From Sinorhizobium chiapasense (GTDB taxonomy: Bacteria; Pseudomonadota; Alphaproteobacteria; Rhizobiales; Rhizobiaceae), in NCBI RefSeq assembly GCF_036488675.1, contig NZ_CP133148.1, forward strand, positions 1,674,001 through 1,738,000: a DNA stretch of 64,000 bases, given 5' to 3'. This document shows, piece after piece, positions 18,043 to 30,674 of this stretch; within the stretch, counting starts at the first letter, position 1, and the number at the start of each line of letters is the position of its first letter. Position numbers and translations under genes: made by a program. The notes beneath the pieces were generated by a model, which was given only the letters and a program-made list of their open reading frames with translations, made no database searches and was not told where the DNA came from.

Positions 18043-18990
18043 TCAAGGGCCGAAGACGGACCAGCCGGTGCGCGCCGCAAGCATTTCGAGCGCCAGTGAA
18101 CCGAGCAGCGAATTGCCGTTCTGGTTGAGCCCCGGCGACCAGACGGCGATGGAAGCCCTGCCCGGCGCGACCGCCATAATCCCTCCGCCGACACCACTCT
18201 TGCCTGGCAGGCCGACGCGATAGGCGAAATCGCCGGAGCCGTCATAGTGGCCGCAGGTCAGCATCAGAGCGTTGATGCGGCGCGCACGTTGACGCGAGAC
18301 GACCGAATGCCCTGTCAGAGGGTTGGCCCCACCGGCTGCCAGGAACAAGCCGGCCTTTGCGAGCTGCACACAGGTCATCGCCAGCGCGCAATGATGGAAA
18401 TAGACGCCGAGGACGTGTTCGGCCGGATGATCGAGCCGGCCATAGGAACGCATGAAGTTGGCAAGAGCGACATTGCGGAAACCGGTCGCCGTCTCCGAGC
18501 GCGCCACCTCGTGGTCGATCACGATAGTGTCGTCGTCGGCAAGATAGCGCACGAACTGCACGATTTCACCGATCAGCTCCTTCGGCGTGTGGCCTGCGAG
18601 GATGAGGTCGCTGATGGTGATTGCGCCGGCATTGATGAATGGATTGCGCGGCTTGCCGCCTTCGTGCTCCAGCTGCACAATCGAATTGAAGGCCGAGCCC
18701 GAGGGTTCGCGCCCGACCCGGTGCCAGATGTTCTCGCCATGCTTGCCGAGTGCCAGTGTCAGCGTGAACACCTTGGAAACGCTCTGGATCGAAAACGGCA
18801 TCTCGGCATCGCCAACCCGGTGTATCTGACCGCTCGTCGTCACGATTGCCATGCCGAAACGGCGAGAGTCGACGCGCGCGAGTTGCGGGATGTAGTCGGC
18901 TACCTTGCCCTCGCCGAGCCGCGGCGTCAGTTCACGGTAAATGTCATCGATGATCGCCTGCAGATCTTGCGGCGCTTGCTGCTCCGGCAT
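18043..18990 (-). CDS. glsA: Glutaminase (serine-dependent, GlsA type)
   Basis: Glutaminase hydrolyses glutamine to glutamate and ammonia. The 315-residue protein has the beta-lactamase-like Ser-x-x-Lys site in [10 protein letters not shown] and the family segments [18 protein letters not shown] and [12 protein letters not shown]. The start at [11 protein letters not shown] was preferred to an ATG 33 bases upstream, because it matches the usual 305-315 residue length. It is downstream of rpsD but behind a terminator, so it is transcribed separately. Confidence 0.95.
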   Translation of the reverse strand: MPEQQAPQDLQAIIDDIYRELTPRLGEGKVADYIPQLARVDSRRFGMAIVTTSGQIHRVGDAEMPFSIQSVSKVFTLTLALGKHGENIWHRVGREPSGSAFNSIVQLEHEGGKPRNPFINAGAITISDLILAGHTPKELIGEIVQFVRYLADDDTIVIDHEVARSETATGFRNVALANFMRSYGRLDHPAEHVLGVYFHHCALAMTCVQLAKAGLFLAAGGANPLTGHSVVSRQRARRINALMLTCGHYDGSGDFAYRVGLPGKSGVGGGIMAVAPGRASIAVWSPGLNQNGNSLLGSLALEMLAARTGWSVFGP

Positions 18991-19027
18991 GCGGCATCCC
19001 TCGATACGGATTGATCGGCACATCGTA

Positions 19028-19059
19028 CAAAAAAACCGCCCGTCGCCGGGCGGTTTTTC
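19028..19059 (-). terminator. Rho-independent terminator after rpsD
   Basis: A GC-rich stem (accgcccg with cgggcggt) carries A and T runs on both sides. In the minus direction it ends rpsD before glsA begins. Confidence 0.8.
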
Positions 19060-19086
19060 GAAAGCTCACAAGGCCGGAGCCTCGGA

Positions 19087-19704
19087 TTAACGCGAATAGA
19101 ACTCGACGACCAGGTGCGGTTCCATGACGACCGGGTACGGAACGTCGGTGAGAACCGGAACGCGGACGTAGGTCGCGACCATCTTGTTGTGGTCGGCGTC
19201 GATGTAGTCCGGAACGTCGCGCTCAGCGAGCTGTACGGATTCGAGAACCGAAACGAGCTGCTTGGACTTTTCCTTGACTTCGATGACGTCGCCCGGCTTG
19301 CAACGGTAGGAACCGATGTTGACGCGGACGCCGTTGACCTTGACGTGGCCATGGTTGACGAACTGGCGCGCAGCGAAGACGGTCGGAACGAACTTGGCGC
19401 GGTAGACGATCGCGTCGAGGCGCGATTCGAGCAGGCCGATCAGGTTTTCCGGAGTGTCACCCTTGCGACGCGAAGCTTCGGCGAAGATTGCACGGAACTG
19501 CTTTTCACGGATGTCGCCGTAGTAGCCCTTCAGCTTCTGCTTGGCGCGCAGCTGCACGCCGAAGTCGGAGAGCTTGGACTTGCGGCGCTGGCCGTGCTGG
19601 CCCGGGCCGTATTCACGACGGTTTACCGGGGACTTCGGACGGCCCCAGATGTTTTCGCCCATACGGCGGTCAATTTTGTACTTGGACGATTCGCGCTTGC
19701 TCAT
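19087..19704 (-). CDS. rpsD: 30S ribosomal protein S4
   Basis: S4 binds 16S rRNA early in small-subunit assembly and can act in translational control. The 205-residue protein has the start [20 protein letters not shown], the [13 protein letters not shown] segment and an S4 RNA-binding domain ([25 protein letters not shown]). A GAAAGGAAA ribosome site precedes it. The frame runs 39 bases further upstream but the family start is clear. It is a single-gene unit here. Confidence 0.98.
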   Translation of the reverse strand: MSKRESSKYKIDRRMGENIWGRPKSPVNRREYGPGQHGQRRKSKLSDFGVQLRAKQKLKGYYGDIREKQFRAIFAEASRRKGDTPENLIGLLESRLDAIVYRAKFVPTVFAARQFVNHGHVKVNGVRVNIGSYRCKPGDVIEVKEKSKQLVSVLESVQLAERDVPDYIDADHNKMVATYVRVPVLTDVPYPVVMEPHLVVEFYSR

Positions 19705-20046
19705 CGTATTTCCTTTCAAACGGTTACACCGGCCTGTTGCCAAGCCGGATCAAGGAAACACGCCCTCCTCTGAACCTATTTTCTTGAGTTCTGACAGGCC
19801 TCTCACGATCACGCGGACGCAAGAAACCACGGGACATGTCAAATGAAACACCGGACATTGCTGCCCGGCGTTGGGCGGGTCTTTACGCACCGGTCGCTGA
19901 TTTGTCAACGGAATATGACAGGAATATAGCGATTTCCGCAACTGCATGTATCCTCAAATCGAGCCGATTTAAGGAAACATGCAGCAACTCAGTGTTCTAC
20001 AGCGACCTTTGCGCGTCTGATCAGGCGCGGGCGCCGTAGGTTGCCG
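19705..20046. other. Intergenic region between the HerA-like gene and rpsD
   Basis: This holds the rpsD promoter region (AT-rich, next to the gene) and an inverted RIME-like element at 19942-20039. I see no gene in it, and I could not place a convincing promoter pair. Confidence 0.5.
19942..20039 (-). repeat. RIME-like intergenic element (inverted copy)
   Basis: This has two adjacent palindromes: ctgcatgtatcctcaaatcg with its mirror cgatttaaggaaacatgcag (in 18- to 20-base arms), then ctacagcg with a GC-rich stem-loop. The order is reversed relative to the copies at 27680, 44819 and 55679. It matches the two-palindrome design of rhizobial RIME1. Confidence 0.8.
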
Positions 20047-21561
20047 TCACTCGGCGGCTGCCCGTTCGCCGTTACCGATGTCCGGACCGTTTGCGTCGCC
20101 CGGCGCGGTCTCGCTCCCGAGATCGGGGAAGGCCACGATACGCTTGCCGGAGAAATCCGCATGTACGACGACCAGCCCGTGCTCTTCGAAGTAGCCGAGC
20201 AGCCGCCGAGCGCGGCGGGCGGAATGGGTTCCGTAAGCGCGCGCGATCATCGCGTCCGAAGGACATGGCAGGCCGCGCACAGCCGCCTGCGCCATCATCA
20301 GAAACACCGCTTGCAAGTCCTCGCTCACGCGGTCGGCAAGCCGGAGCGCCGATGCCCATGTCTCGGTCGCAGCCGTCTCGCCATCGACGCCGGACCGGGC
20401 GGCGGCCATCTTGCGGCGGAATGCACTCAGCGAGAGCGCAGGCCCGGGCACGCGGCGGATACGGCAACGAACGAGAAAATCCTGGAAGAGTTCGGCATCA
20501 GGCCGAAAGGCCGCGTCCGGATTGGCGAGGATCTCGGCGAACAGGCTGTCGAGCAGCGCGTCGCGCTCCTCCGCCGACATTTCCGGCGGAGCAGGTTTGA
20601 TTTCCACCGGCGCTAAGGGCTCGGGACGCGGCCGCGACAGCTCGGCGAGGATGTCGGTCGCCGGGCGTGGCTGGGGGGTCGGGCGACGCATGATCGGCCG
20701 CGTCAACTCTTCCGGGTCCGGCGTGAAGATCAGGTCCTCGACATCCTGCGGCGCTTCCGGGAGCGGCATCAGCTTCGGGCTGGTAGAGCGGGCGGAGGTC
20801 TCGACGGAGCCGATCGTCACCTTCATTGGCCGGCGTGACAGCGCCGGCCCGAGCGCAACGAATGAGCCGCGCTTCAGGTCGCGGAACATCTCGGCGGTGC
20901 GCCGGTCCATACCCAGGAGATCGGCGGCGCGCAGCATATCGATGTCGAGAAAGGTGCGCCCCATCAGGAAATTCGAGGCTTCGGCCGCGACATTCTTCGC
21001 GAGCTTCGCCAGGCGCTGTGTGGCGATGACGCCGGCAAGCCCCCGCTTGCGGCCGCGGCACATGAGATTGGTCATCGCACCCAGAGAAACCTTGCGCGCT
21101 TCCTCCGATACATCGCCACCTACGGAAGGCGCGAACATCTGCGCCTCGTCGACGACGACCAGAACGGGGTACCAGTATTCGCGGTCCGCATCGAACATGG
21201 CATTGAGGAAGACGCCGGCACTACGCATCTGCTGCTCGATATCGAGACCTTCCAGCGAAAGGACGCAGGAGACGCGGTGCTGGCGGATGCGCGTCGCGAT
21301 GCCGATCAGCTCGGCGTCCGTGCGTTCGCCGTCGATGACGACATGGCCGAACTTGTCGGCGAGTGTGACGAAGTCACCTTCGGGATCGACGATGCACTGC
21401 TGCACCCATGGTGCGGACTGTTCCAGCAGGCGGCGCAAGAGGTGCGACTTGCCGGAGCCGGAATTACCCTGCACCAGAAGGCGCGTCGCCAAGAGCTCCT
21501 CGATATCGAGCGAGGCCGAAGTCCCTTCGGACGTCGTTCCCATGTCGATGCCGACTTTCAT
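20047..21561 (-). CDS. HerA/DUF87-like ATPase of unknown role
   Basis: The 504-residue protein has an N-terminal P-loop ATPase domain of the HerA/FtsK-related type: Walker A GNSGSGKSHLL and Walker B PVLVVVDEAQMF, then the arginine-rich RGRKRGLAGVIATQRLAKL. A proline-rich linker (about residues 295-355) leads to a helical C-terminal domain that may include a winged-helix fold. HerA proteins usually pump DNA or dsRNA with a nuclease partner; none is adjacent here. The role is unknown. Confidence 0.8.
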   Translation of the reverse strand: MKVGIDMGTTSEGTSASLDIEELLATRLLVQGNSGSGKSHLLRRLLEQSAPWVQQCIVDPEGDFVTLADKFGHVVIDGERTDAELIGIATRIRQHRVSCVLSLEGLDIEQQMRSAGVFLNAMFDADREYWYPVLVVVDEAQMFAPSVGGDVSEEARKVSLGAMTNLMCRGRKRGLAGVIATQRLAKLAKNVAAEASNFLMGRTFLDIDMLRAADLLGMDRRTAEMFRDLKRGSFVALGPALSRRPMKVTIGSVETSARSTSPKLMPLPEAPQDVEDLIFTPDPEELTRPIMRRPTPQPRPATDILAELSRPRPEPLAPVEIKPAPPEMSAEERDALLDSLFAEILANPDAAFRPDAELFQDFLVRCRIRRVPGPALSLSAFRRKMAAARSGVDGETAATETWASALRLADRVSEDLQAVFLMMAQAAVRGLPCPSDAMIARAYGTHSARRARRLLGYFEEHGLVVVHADFSGKRIVAFPDLGSETAPGDANGPDIGNGERAAAE

Positions 21562-21684
21562 CCGTACCTCGTCAAGAAATGTGTATACGCTCCAACGGGA
21601 CAACCGCGGGCACGTATCAGCGTCTAGCACCCTTCCCGACGCTTTGCTCGACGCAATGGGCAAAACCCACAGATAAGAGTTTGT

Positions 21685-22482
21685 TTACCTTACCGTCAGG
21701 CCAAAGCCCTGCATCAGCCGGCGCGTGGCGAAATCGGGTTTGCCGGAAGTGAAAATGGCGGGATCCTCGCCGTTAAGCGGCTCGAAGCCGTTCGGCAGCG
21801 GCACCAGCGAGCGGGCGCGCCGCGCAATCGCCTCTGCCGGATCGAGCCAGTCGACAGGCCAGGGCGCGAGCCGCCGGAAAACGTTCGCCATTAAGGGGTA
21901 ATGCGTGCAGGCGAGCACCACAATGTCGGTTTTTCGCCCGTCCATCTCGACGAAACAGGGGGCGATCTCTGCCGAGACCGCCTCGTCATCGAGTTTCTCG
22001 CCGCGAATATACGTTTCCGCCATGCGCGCCAGATTTTCCGAGCCGACGAGCCGGACATGGCACTGCGATGCAAACGATTGGATCAGATCGCGCGTATAGG
22101 CGCGTTTGACCGTGCCCGGAGTCGCGAGCACCGAGACCAGCCCGGAACGCGTGCGCTCCGCCGCCGGTTTGATCGCCGGCACCGTGCCGACGAAGGTCAT
22201 CTGCGGATAGGCGGCGCGAAGATCGGCGCCGACGAGCGTAAAGGCGGTGTTGCAGGCGATGATGCAGATTTCCGGGTCGTGCGCGGTGAGCAGTTTGCCG
22301 AAGAGCGCGATCACGCGCTCCTTCAATGCGCCCTCCTCCCAGCCGCCATAGGGAAAGCCGGCATCATCGGCGACATAGATGAAATGCCGCTCCGGCATCA
22401 GCACGCGCGCCTCGCGCAGTACCGTCAGCCCCCCGATCCCGCTGTCGAAAACGAGTATGGGTTTCAGTTCACTCGTTGTCAC
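21685..22482 (-). CDS. murI: Glutamate racemase
   Basis: MurI makes D-glutamate for peptidoglycan. The 265-residue protein has the conserved [13 protein letters not shown] start, the catalytic Cys pair in IACNTAF and LACTHYPL, and the PYGGW segment. The start codon is GTG and overlaps the upstream methylase gene by 14 bases, so the two are probably translated together. Confidence 0.95.
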   Translation of the reverse strand: MTTSELKPILVFDSGIGGLTVLREARVLMPERHFIYVADDAGFPYGGWEEGALKERVIALFGKLLTAHDPEICIIACNTAFTLVGADLRAAYPQMTFVGTVPAIKPAAERTRSGLVSVLATPGTVKRAYTRDLIQSFASQCHVRLVGSENLARMAETYIRGEKLDDEAVSAEIAPCFVEMDGRKTDIVVLACTHYPLMANVFRRLAPWPVDWLDPAEAIARRARSLVPLPNGFEPLNGEDPAIFTSGKPDFATRRLMQGFGLTVR

Positions 22483-23299
22483 CGCCGCCTTGCACTTTCC
22501 TGTTGCGGCCCGCCGGCGCGCCGGAGCCGCGCGGATTTTCGCGCGTGAACCGGTCGAGCGAAGAGATGACGCCGCGCAACACCTGGATTTCGGATTCGGT
22601 AAAGGATGGTCTCGTCAGAACAGCGCGGAGATTTTCGACCAATTTCGGCTTTTTGTCGGCGGAGCGGAAGTAGTTGCGTGCTTCCAGGGCATCTTCCAGA
22701 TGATCGAACAGGCCTTGCAGATGTTCCTTGGTCGCCGGACGCTGTGCGATCGCCTGGAACGACGTTTCGTCTTCCGATTCCATGCCGGTCTTCATCCACT
22801 CATAGGACATGAGCAGTACGGCCTGCGCGAGGTTCAGCGAGGCGAAGGCCGGGTTGACCGGGAATGTCACGATCTCGTCGGCCAGCGCCACTTCCTCGTT
22901 GGTGAGGCCTGTGCGTTCGCGGCCGAAGATGATGCCGACCGCCTCCCCGCCTTTAAACCGTCGGCGCAGCGTCCGTGCCGCGACGATCGGCGAGCGGACG
23001 GGCTTGTAACCGTCACGGTCACGCGCCGTGGTCGCGTAGACGAAGTTCAAATCCGCGATCGCGTCCTCAAGCGAGCCGTAGAGCTTGGCGCCATCGATGA
23101 CATGGTCGGCGCGACTTGCGGCGGAGCGCGCCTTTTCACTCGGCCAGCCGTCGCGCGGATTGACGAGGCGCAGTTCCGACAGTCCGAAATTGGCCATGGC
23201 CCGCGCCACCATGCCGATGTTCTCGCCGAGTTGGGGGTAAGCGAGGATAATCGCCGGACCTTCCGTCAAGAGTTCGCGCTCGCTGTTCGTACCTGCCAT
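22469..23299 (-). CDS. TrmJ-like SPOUT RNA 2'-O-methyltransferase
   Basis: The 276-residue protein has the SPOUT (TrmH group 1) motifs: [27 protein letters not shown] and the knot motif [13 protein letters not shown]. TrmJ methylates the ribose at position 32 of some tRNAs. The C-terminal extension of about 110 residues is typical of TrmJ. It overlaps murI by 14 bases. The start chosen is the ATG 36 bases inside the longest frame. Confidence 0.85.
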   Translation of the reverse strand: MAGTNSERELLTEGPAIILAYPQLGENIGMVARAMANFGLSELRLVNPRDGWPSEKARSAASRADHVIDGAKLYGSLEDAIADLNFVYATTARDRDGYKPVRSPIVAARTLRRRFKGGEAVGIIFGRERTGLTNEEVALADEIVTFPVNPAFASLNLAQAVLLMSYEWMKTGMESEDETSFQAIAQRPATKEHLQGLFDHLEDALEARNYFRSADKKPKLVENLRAVLTRPSFTESEIQVLRGVISSLDRFTRENPRGSGAPAGRNRKVQGGGDNE

Positions 23300-23571
23300 T
23301 GCCGTCGCCTTCTGTTCGGCGCTTCCCTCGCACAATTGCTCGCGAATTTAAAGCCTGCCGTCCATCGGCCTTGAGGACGATTACCCTCTGTGGCGTGAAG
23401 GCGCTCCAGCGATATGGATGCTCGCGGACGGGGTGAAGCAATGGCCCCCAACCCATCCAAAGTTTCACCTAAGCATGCTTTGCCTTGCCAGTTCACAATG
23501 CTATAGGGCTCTGGATTTCTCCCACCGGGGGGCATCGCGTCCGATGCTCCGCAAAGCTACGAGGCATATCC

Positions 23572-24786
23572 ATGGCAAAGATCAAGGTCGCCAATCCGGT
23601 CGTCGAACTCGACGGCGACGAGATGACCCGCATTATCTGGCAGTTCATCAAGGACAAGCTGATCCATCCTTATCTCGACCTCGATCTCGAATATTATGAC
23701 CTCAGCGTCGAAAACCGCGACGCGACCGAAGACCGGGTTACAATCGACGCGGCCAACGCCATCAAGAAGCATGGCGTCGGCGTCAAGTGCGCGACGATCA
23801 CGCCGGACGAGGCCCGCGTAGAGGAGTTCAAGCTGAAGAAGATGTGGAAGTCGCCGAACGGCACGATCCGCAACATCCTGGGCGGCGTCATCTTCCGCGA
23901 GCCGATCATCTGCAAGAACGTGCCGCGCCTCGTTCCCGGCTGGACCAAGCCGATCATCGTCGGCCGTCACGCCTTCGGCGATCAGTATCGCGCGACGGAC
24001 TTCAAGTTCCCGGGTAAGGGCAAGCTTTCGATCAAGTTTGTCGGCGAAGACGGACAGACGATCGAGCACGACGTCTATGACGCCCCCGGCGCCGGCGTCG
24101 CAATGGCCATGTACAACCTCGACGAGTCGATCACCGAATTCGCCCGCGCTTCGTTCAACTACGGCCTGCAGCGCAAGGTTCCGGTCTACCTCTCGACCAA
24201 GAACACCATCCTGAAAGCCTACGACGGCCGCTTCAAGGACATCTTCCAGAAGGTGTTCGAAGAGGAATTCGCCGAACAATTCAAGGCGGAAAAGCTCTGG
24301 TATGAACATCGCCTGATCGACGACATGGTGGCCTCGGCCCTCAAGTGGTCCGGCGGTTATGTCTGGGCGTGCAAGAACTACGACGGTGACGTCCAGTCCG
24401 ATATCGTAGCCCAGGGTTTCGGCTCGCTCGGCCTGATGACCTCCGTGCTGATGACGCCGGACGGCAAGACGGTCGAAGCCGAAGCCGCGCACGGCACGGT
24501 GACCCGCCACTACCGCCAGCACCAGAAGGGCGAGGAAACCTCGACCAACTCGATCGCCTCGATCTTCGCCTGGACCCGTGGCCTTGCACACCGCGCCAAG
24601 CTCGACGGCAACGCCGAACTCGCGAAGTTCGCCGAGACGCTTGAGCGCGTCTGCGTCGAAACGGTCGAAGCCGGCTTCATGACCAAGGACTTGGCTCTGC
24701 TGATCGGCCCTGATCAGCCGTGGCTTTCGACCACCGGCTTCCTCGACAAGATCGACGAGAACCTCAAGAAGGCAATGGCTGCGTAA
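23572..24786 (+). CDS. icd: NADP-dependent isocitrate dehydrogenase
   Basis: This TCA-cycle enzyme converts isocitrate to 2-oxoglutarate, making NADPH. The 404-residue protein is of the dimeric type found in eukaryotes and alphaproteobacteria ([51 protein letters not shown] for NADP binding). It is monocistronic with a GAGG ribosome site and a terminator just after the stop. A longer frame by 87 bases is rejected because the family start is clear. Confidence 0.97.
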   Translation: MAKIKVANPVVELDGDEMTRIIWQFIKDKLIHPYLDLDLEYYDLSVENRDATEDRVTIDAANAIKKHGVGVKCATITPDEARVEEFKLKKMWKSPNGTIRNILGGVIFREPIICKNVPRLVPGWTKPIIVGRHAFGDQYRATDFKFPGKGKLSIKFVGEDGQTIEHDVYDAPGAGVAMAMYNLDESITEFARASFNYGLQRKVPVYLSTKNTILKAYDGRFKDIFQKVFEEEFAEQFKAEKLWYEHRLIDDMVASALKWSGGYVWACKNYDGDVQSDIVAQGFGSLGLMTSVLMTPDGKTVEAEAAHGTVTRHYRQHQKGEETSTNSIASIFAWTRGLAHRAKLDGNAELAKFAETLERVCVETVEAGFMTKDLALLIGPDQPWLSTTGFLDKIDENLKKAMAA

Positions 24787-24813
24787 GCCTGCCAACCTGA
24801 TAGCAAGTCTTGG

Positions 24814-24838
24814 AACCCGGCCATGCGCCGGGTTTCTT
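24814..24838 (+). terminator. Rho-independent terminator after icd
   Basis: An 8-bp stem (aacccggc with gccgggtt) around a five-base loop is followed by a short T-rich run. Confidence 0.75.
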
Positions 24839-25018
24839 GCATTTATCGGTTCCTTTAGGGCGGACTGCCAACGGGGGAGCGAGTGTCCGACACACCCATC
24901 ATAATGCCCTCACCCGCCTCTGTGCCTGCGCGCCGCAGCGGGGACGGCAAGCGGCCGATGGAACGCTTACGGCACTCGATCATTTCCCGATGGTCGTATC
25001 CAACCATGGCATGAGCGG

Positions 25019-25777
25019 ATGGACCAAGCGGGACCAAAGCCGGTAAGGCTCGTCGCCTTCGATATAGACGGCACGCTTCTTGGCGATGATGGAGCGGCGG
25101 ATCGCTTTCGTTCGGCCTGGCAGGCGCTCGCCGAGAGCAAAAGGCCGCTGCTTATCTACAATAGCGGCCGACCGATCAACGACATATTGGCGCTCGTGGA
25201 CGTCGACCAGTTGCCGCCGCCTGACTACGTGATTGGCGGCGTCGGTACGATGATAGCCGACGGGCGTAAAAGGAAACGGTTGCAGGCGTTCACCGAGGAG
25301 CTTGGCCCTCCGATCGACGTCACGGCCGTCACGGCGATCATGGAGACGGTAGAAGGCGCAGTTCCGCAGGCGGCAGTCGACCAACATGCTCACAAGGCGA
25401 GTTGGCGTTTGCCAGAGGCACGCGACGAGGAAATCGGTGCCATCGGGCAACGGCTGGCGTCCGCCGGATTGGACGTGAAGCTCATCTATTCCAGCAGTCG
25501 GGATCTCGACATATTGCCGCGCGCCGGCGGCAAGGGCAGCGCGCTGGCCTGGATCTGCCGCGAGCTTACGGTCGATCTCGACGAGGTGGTCGTCGCCGGC
25601 GACACCGGCAACGACCGCGAAATGTTCGATATGCCACGTGTGCGCGGCGTGGTGGTCGCCAATGCGCTTGCCGAACTACGCCAGGCCATCGCGCACGAGA
25701 AGCGGCATTTTCTCGCGCGGAATTCCCATGCGGACGGCGTGCTCGAAGGTCTGCGCCATTGGGGCGTTATCGGATAG
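25019..25777 (+). CDS. HAD hydrolase, sucrose-phosphatase / mannosylfructose-phosphatase-like
   Basis: The 252-residue HAD-IIB protein has motif I FDIDGTLL, motif II YNSGRP and motif IV VVAGDTGNDREMF. The TGND variant is typical of sucrose-6-phosphate and mannosylfructose-phosphate phosphatases. In related rhizobia such a phosphatase normally sits beside a glycosyltransferase (mfpA); none is next to it here. The substrate is therefore open, and a general sugar-phosphatase is also possible. Confidence 0.82.
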   Translation: MDQAGPKPVRLVAFDIDGTLLGDDGAADRFRSAWQALAESKRPLLIYNSGRPINDILALVDVDQLPPPDYVIGGVGTMIADGRKRKRLQAFTEELGPPIDVTAVTAIMETVEGAVPQAAVDQHAHKASWRLPEARDEEIGAIGQRLASAGLDVKLIYSSSRDLDILPRAGGKGSALAWICRELTVDLDEVVVAGDTGNDREMFDMPRVRGVVVANALAELRQAIAHEKRHFLARNSHADGVLEGLRHWGVIG

Positions 25778-25979
25778 GTCCGGTCCTTCGGCCCACCCCG
25801 GCATCGCCAGTCATTTCAGCGGAAGAAAGATTTCCGTGAAGAGTTAAGCCAATAAAGCATAGATGGAATCCGTGACATCAAGCGCTCGATTGCAGCTGCT
25901 TGTTCGGCGTAGCGACTCATATAGTCTGGCGGTGTCCAGTACGCGTTGCCCGCCATAGTGGTTCCCGAAAGTCTCGTAG

Positions 25980-27638
25980 ATGCCCGATTCTCTCGTCCCC
26001 AAAACGGTAAGCGTCTTTAGAGAAGGATATGGTGGCGCTCGCCTGAAGGTGGACGCTTTTGCCGGGCTTACCGTCGCCATCGTCGCCCTGCCGCTGTCCA
26101 TGGCCGTCGCGATCGCCTCGGGTGTTACGCCTGATCGCGGGCTCTACACTGCGATTGTCGGCGGTTTTCTGGTCTCGCTCCTCGGCGGCAGCCGCGTGCA
26201 GATTGGGGGGCCCGCTGGTGCGTTCATCGTACTCGTGGCTGCCACCGGTGCCAGGCACGGCCTCGATGGCCTGCTGCTGGCTACGGCGATGTCCGGCGTC
26301 ATGCTCGTTGCCGCAGGCTACTTGCGACTTGGCAACTACATCAAGTTCATCCCCTACCCGGTGACCGTGGGCTTTACTGCCGGGATCGCGGTGATCATCT
26401 TCGCCAGCCAATTGCGCGACCTCTTCGGCCTGACTCTGAGCGGCCGCGAGCCCGGGCCCATCATCGGGAAAGTCGCGACCCTTGGACTTGCCGCCGGTAC
26501 GGTCAACTGGGCAGCAGTTCTGACAGCGGCGCTAACGATCGGCGCCATTCTCACGCTGCGCAGGCTGCGACCGCACTGGCCCGGCATGCTGATTGCCGTT
26601 GCCGCCGCTTCTGCCTTCGTCGCTCTGCTGCAATTGCCGGCGGAAACGATCGGCACCCGCTTTGGCGGCATTCCGCGTGGCCTGCCTTCACCGACACTTC
26701 CGCCTTTCTCGCTCGAGAAGGCGGCTGCCGTCTTTCCGGATGCCGTCTCCTTTGCGCTCCTCGGTGCAATCGAGTCCTTGCTGTCGGCCGTCGTCGCCGA
26801 CGGCATGACCGGCCGCCGCCACCGTTCGAGCATGGAATTGATTGCGCAAGGAATCGCGAACTTCTGTTCAGCGCTCTTCGGCGGCATCTGCGTTACCGGG
26901 ACGATCGCCCGCACGGCGACGAATGTGCGTGCAGGCGGAACCAGTCCGGTTTCCGGCATGCTGCATTCCATCTTTCTGCTTCTATTCATGGTTCTCGCCG
27001 CTCCGCTCGCGAGCTACATCCCGCTCGCCTCGCTGGCCGGCGTGCTCGCTATCGTTGCCTGGAACATGATCGAGAAGCCGGCGTTCATGGCGCTGCTGCG
27101 ATCCTCCTACGGCGATGCGGTCGTGCTTCTGGCGACCTTTATCATCGTCGTCTTCCGCGAGTTGACGGAAGGCATCGTGATCGGCTTCGCCCTTGGCGCG
27201 GTTCTTTTCATCGACCGCATGGCAAAGAGCATCTCGGTCGGAGAAACAAAACCGCTGGAGGCCCTAAAAGACGGGAATGGAGAGGAAGAACATCCGGTCG
27301 TCGCGGACGATCCGGATACGGTCATCTATCGAATTTCGGGCATCTTCTTCTTCGGCTCGGCCGCAACCGTCGGCACTGTTCTCGACCGCATCGCCGACCA
27401 GCGTCGGAATTTCATCCTCGATTGCTCGGAAGTACCCTTCATGGACTCGACCGCAGCCAATGTCATCGAGGGAACGCTGCGGAAGGCCGAAAGGACGGGC
27501 GTCCGTTTCTTCATCACCGGCGCCAGGTCACAGGTGCGCCGCGCGCTCCGCCAGCATGACGTTCGCCCGCCGCGTGTCGTGATGCGTGCCTCGGTTCAGG
27601 CGGCGCTCGCCAGTATCCGCAGCGAAAAGAGCGCATGA
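25980..27638 (+). CDS. SulP family anion transporter with C-terminal STAS domain
   Basis: The 552-residue protein has ten or more membrane segments from about residue 25 to 405, with the SulP signature (YTAIVGGFLVSLLGGSRVQI, GPAGAF). A STAS domain follows (about 430-545; RISGIFFFGSAATV, ILDCSEVPFMDSTAA). The Asp-Ser in EVPFMDSTA is the phosphorylation-type site of STAS domains. The substrate may be sulfate, bicarbonate or a dicarboxylate and cannot be told by eye. The ribosome site is weak. Confidence 0.92.
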   Translation: MPDSLVPKTVSVFREGYGGARLKVDAFAGLTVAIVALPLSMAVAIASGVTPDRGLYTAIVGGFLVSLLGGSRVQIGGPAGAFIVLVAATGARHGLDGLLLATAMSGVMLVAAGYLRLGNYIKFIPYPVTVGFTAGIAVIIFASQLRDLFGLTLSGREPGPIIGKVATLGLAAGTVNWAAVLTAALTIGAILTLRRLRPHWPGMLIAVAAASAFVALLQLPAETIGTRFGGIPRGLPSPTLPPFSLEKAAAVFPDAVSFALLGAIESLLSAVVADGMTGRRHRSSMELIAQGIANFCSALFGGICVTGTIARTATNVRAGGTSPVSGMLHSIFLLLFMVLAAPLASYIPLASLAGVLAIVAWNMIEKPAFMALLRSSYGDAVVLLATFIIVVFRELTEGIVIGFALGAVLFIDRMAKSISVGETKPLEALKDGNGEEEHPVVADDPDTVIYRISGIFFFGSAATVGTVLDRIADQRRNFILDCSEVPFMDSTAANVIEGTLRKAERTGVRFFITGARSQVRRALRQHDVRPPRVVMRASVQAALASIRSEKSA

Positions 27639-27664
27639 AAAGGGGCGCCGCGGCGCCCTTTCCT
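27638..27664 (+). terminator. Terminator-like hairpin after the SulP gene
   Basis: A long palindrome (agggcgccgcggcgccct as core) is followed by a T-rich run. It lies right at the end of the SulP coding frame. Confidence 0.7.
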
Positions 27665-27679
27665 TCGGTTGCCTGGGCT

Positions 27680-27783
27680 TACAGCGCCGCGCGTCTTATC
27701 AGACGCGCAAAGGACGCTGTAGCACTTTGAATTGCTGCATGTTTTTATCCTTAAATCGGCTACGATTTAAGGAAACATGCAGT
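27680..27783 (+). repeat. RIME-like intergenic element
   Basis: Palindrome one has acagcg/cgctgt outer arms and gcgcgtct/agacgcgc inner arms. Palindrome two has ctgcatg ... catgcag with ccttaaatcg/cgatttaagg. It lies just after the SulP terminator and before the alaS stop. It is almost identical in design to the copies at 44819 and 55679. Confidence 0.85.
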
Positions 27784-27786
27784 AAG

Positions 27787-30450
<2,664 letters not shown>

Positions 30451-30612
30451 CTTGCGTCCTATCTGTGCCATTCCCGGTCGCGACCGCACTTTGCCGGGCC
30501 GCGCACCGCTCTCTTCAATCCCGCGTCTATCGGCAATAGACACGCCCCCCAGCAACGTCGGTCGCCGGAACCACAGGCTTTTATCTTCCGTGTCTCACGC
30601 TGTCCAGACGGC

Positions 30613-30652
30613 AGCAAAAAACCGGCCGTCTGGAAAAACGACCGGCTTTATC
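30613..30652 (-). terminator. Rho-independent terminator after recA
   Basis: On the minus strand a stem gccggtcgt with acggccggt (one wobble pair) leads into six T residues. Confidence 0.7.
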
Positions 30653-30674
30653 CAAAACTTGCCCGCCTCAGATC

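Noticed and set aside
23557..24795. 412-codon minus-strand frame opposite icd
   Set aside because: Antisense shadow of a highly conserved enzyme.
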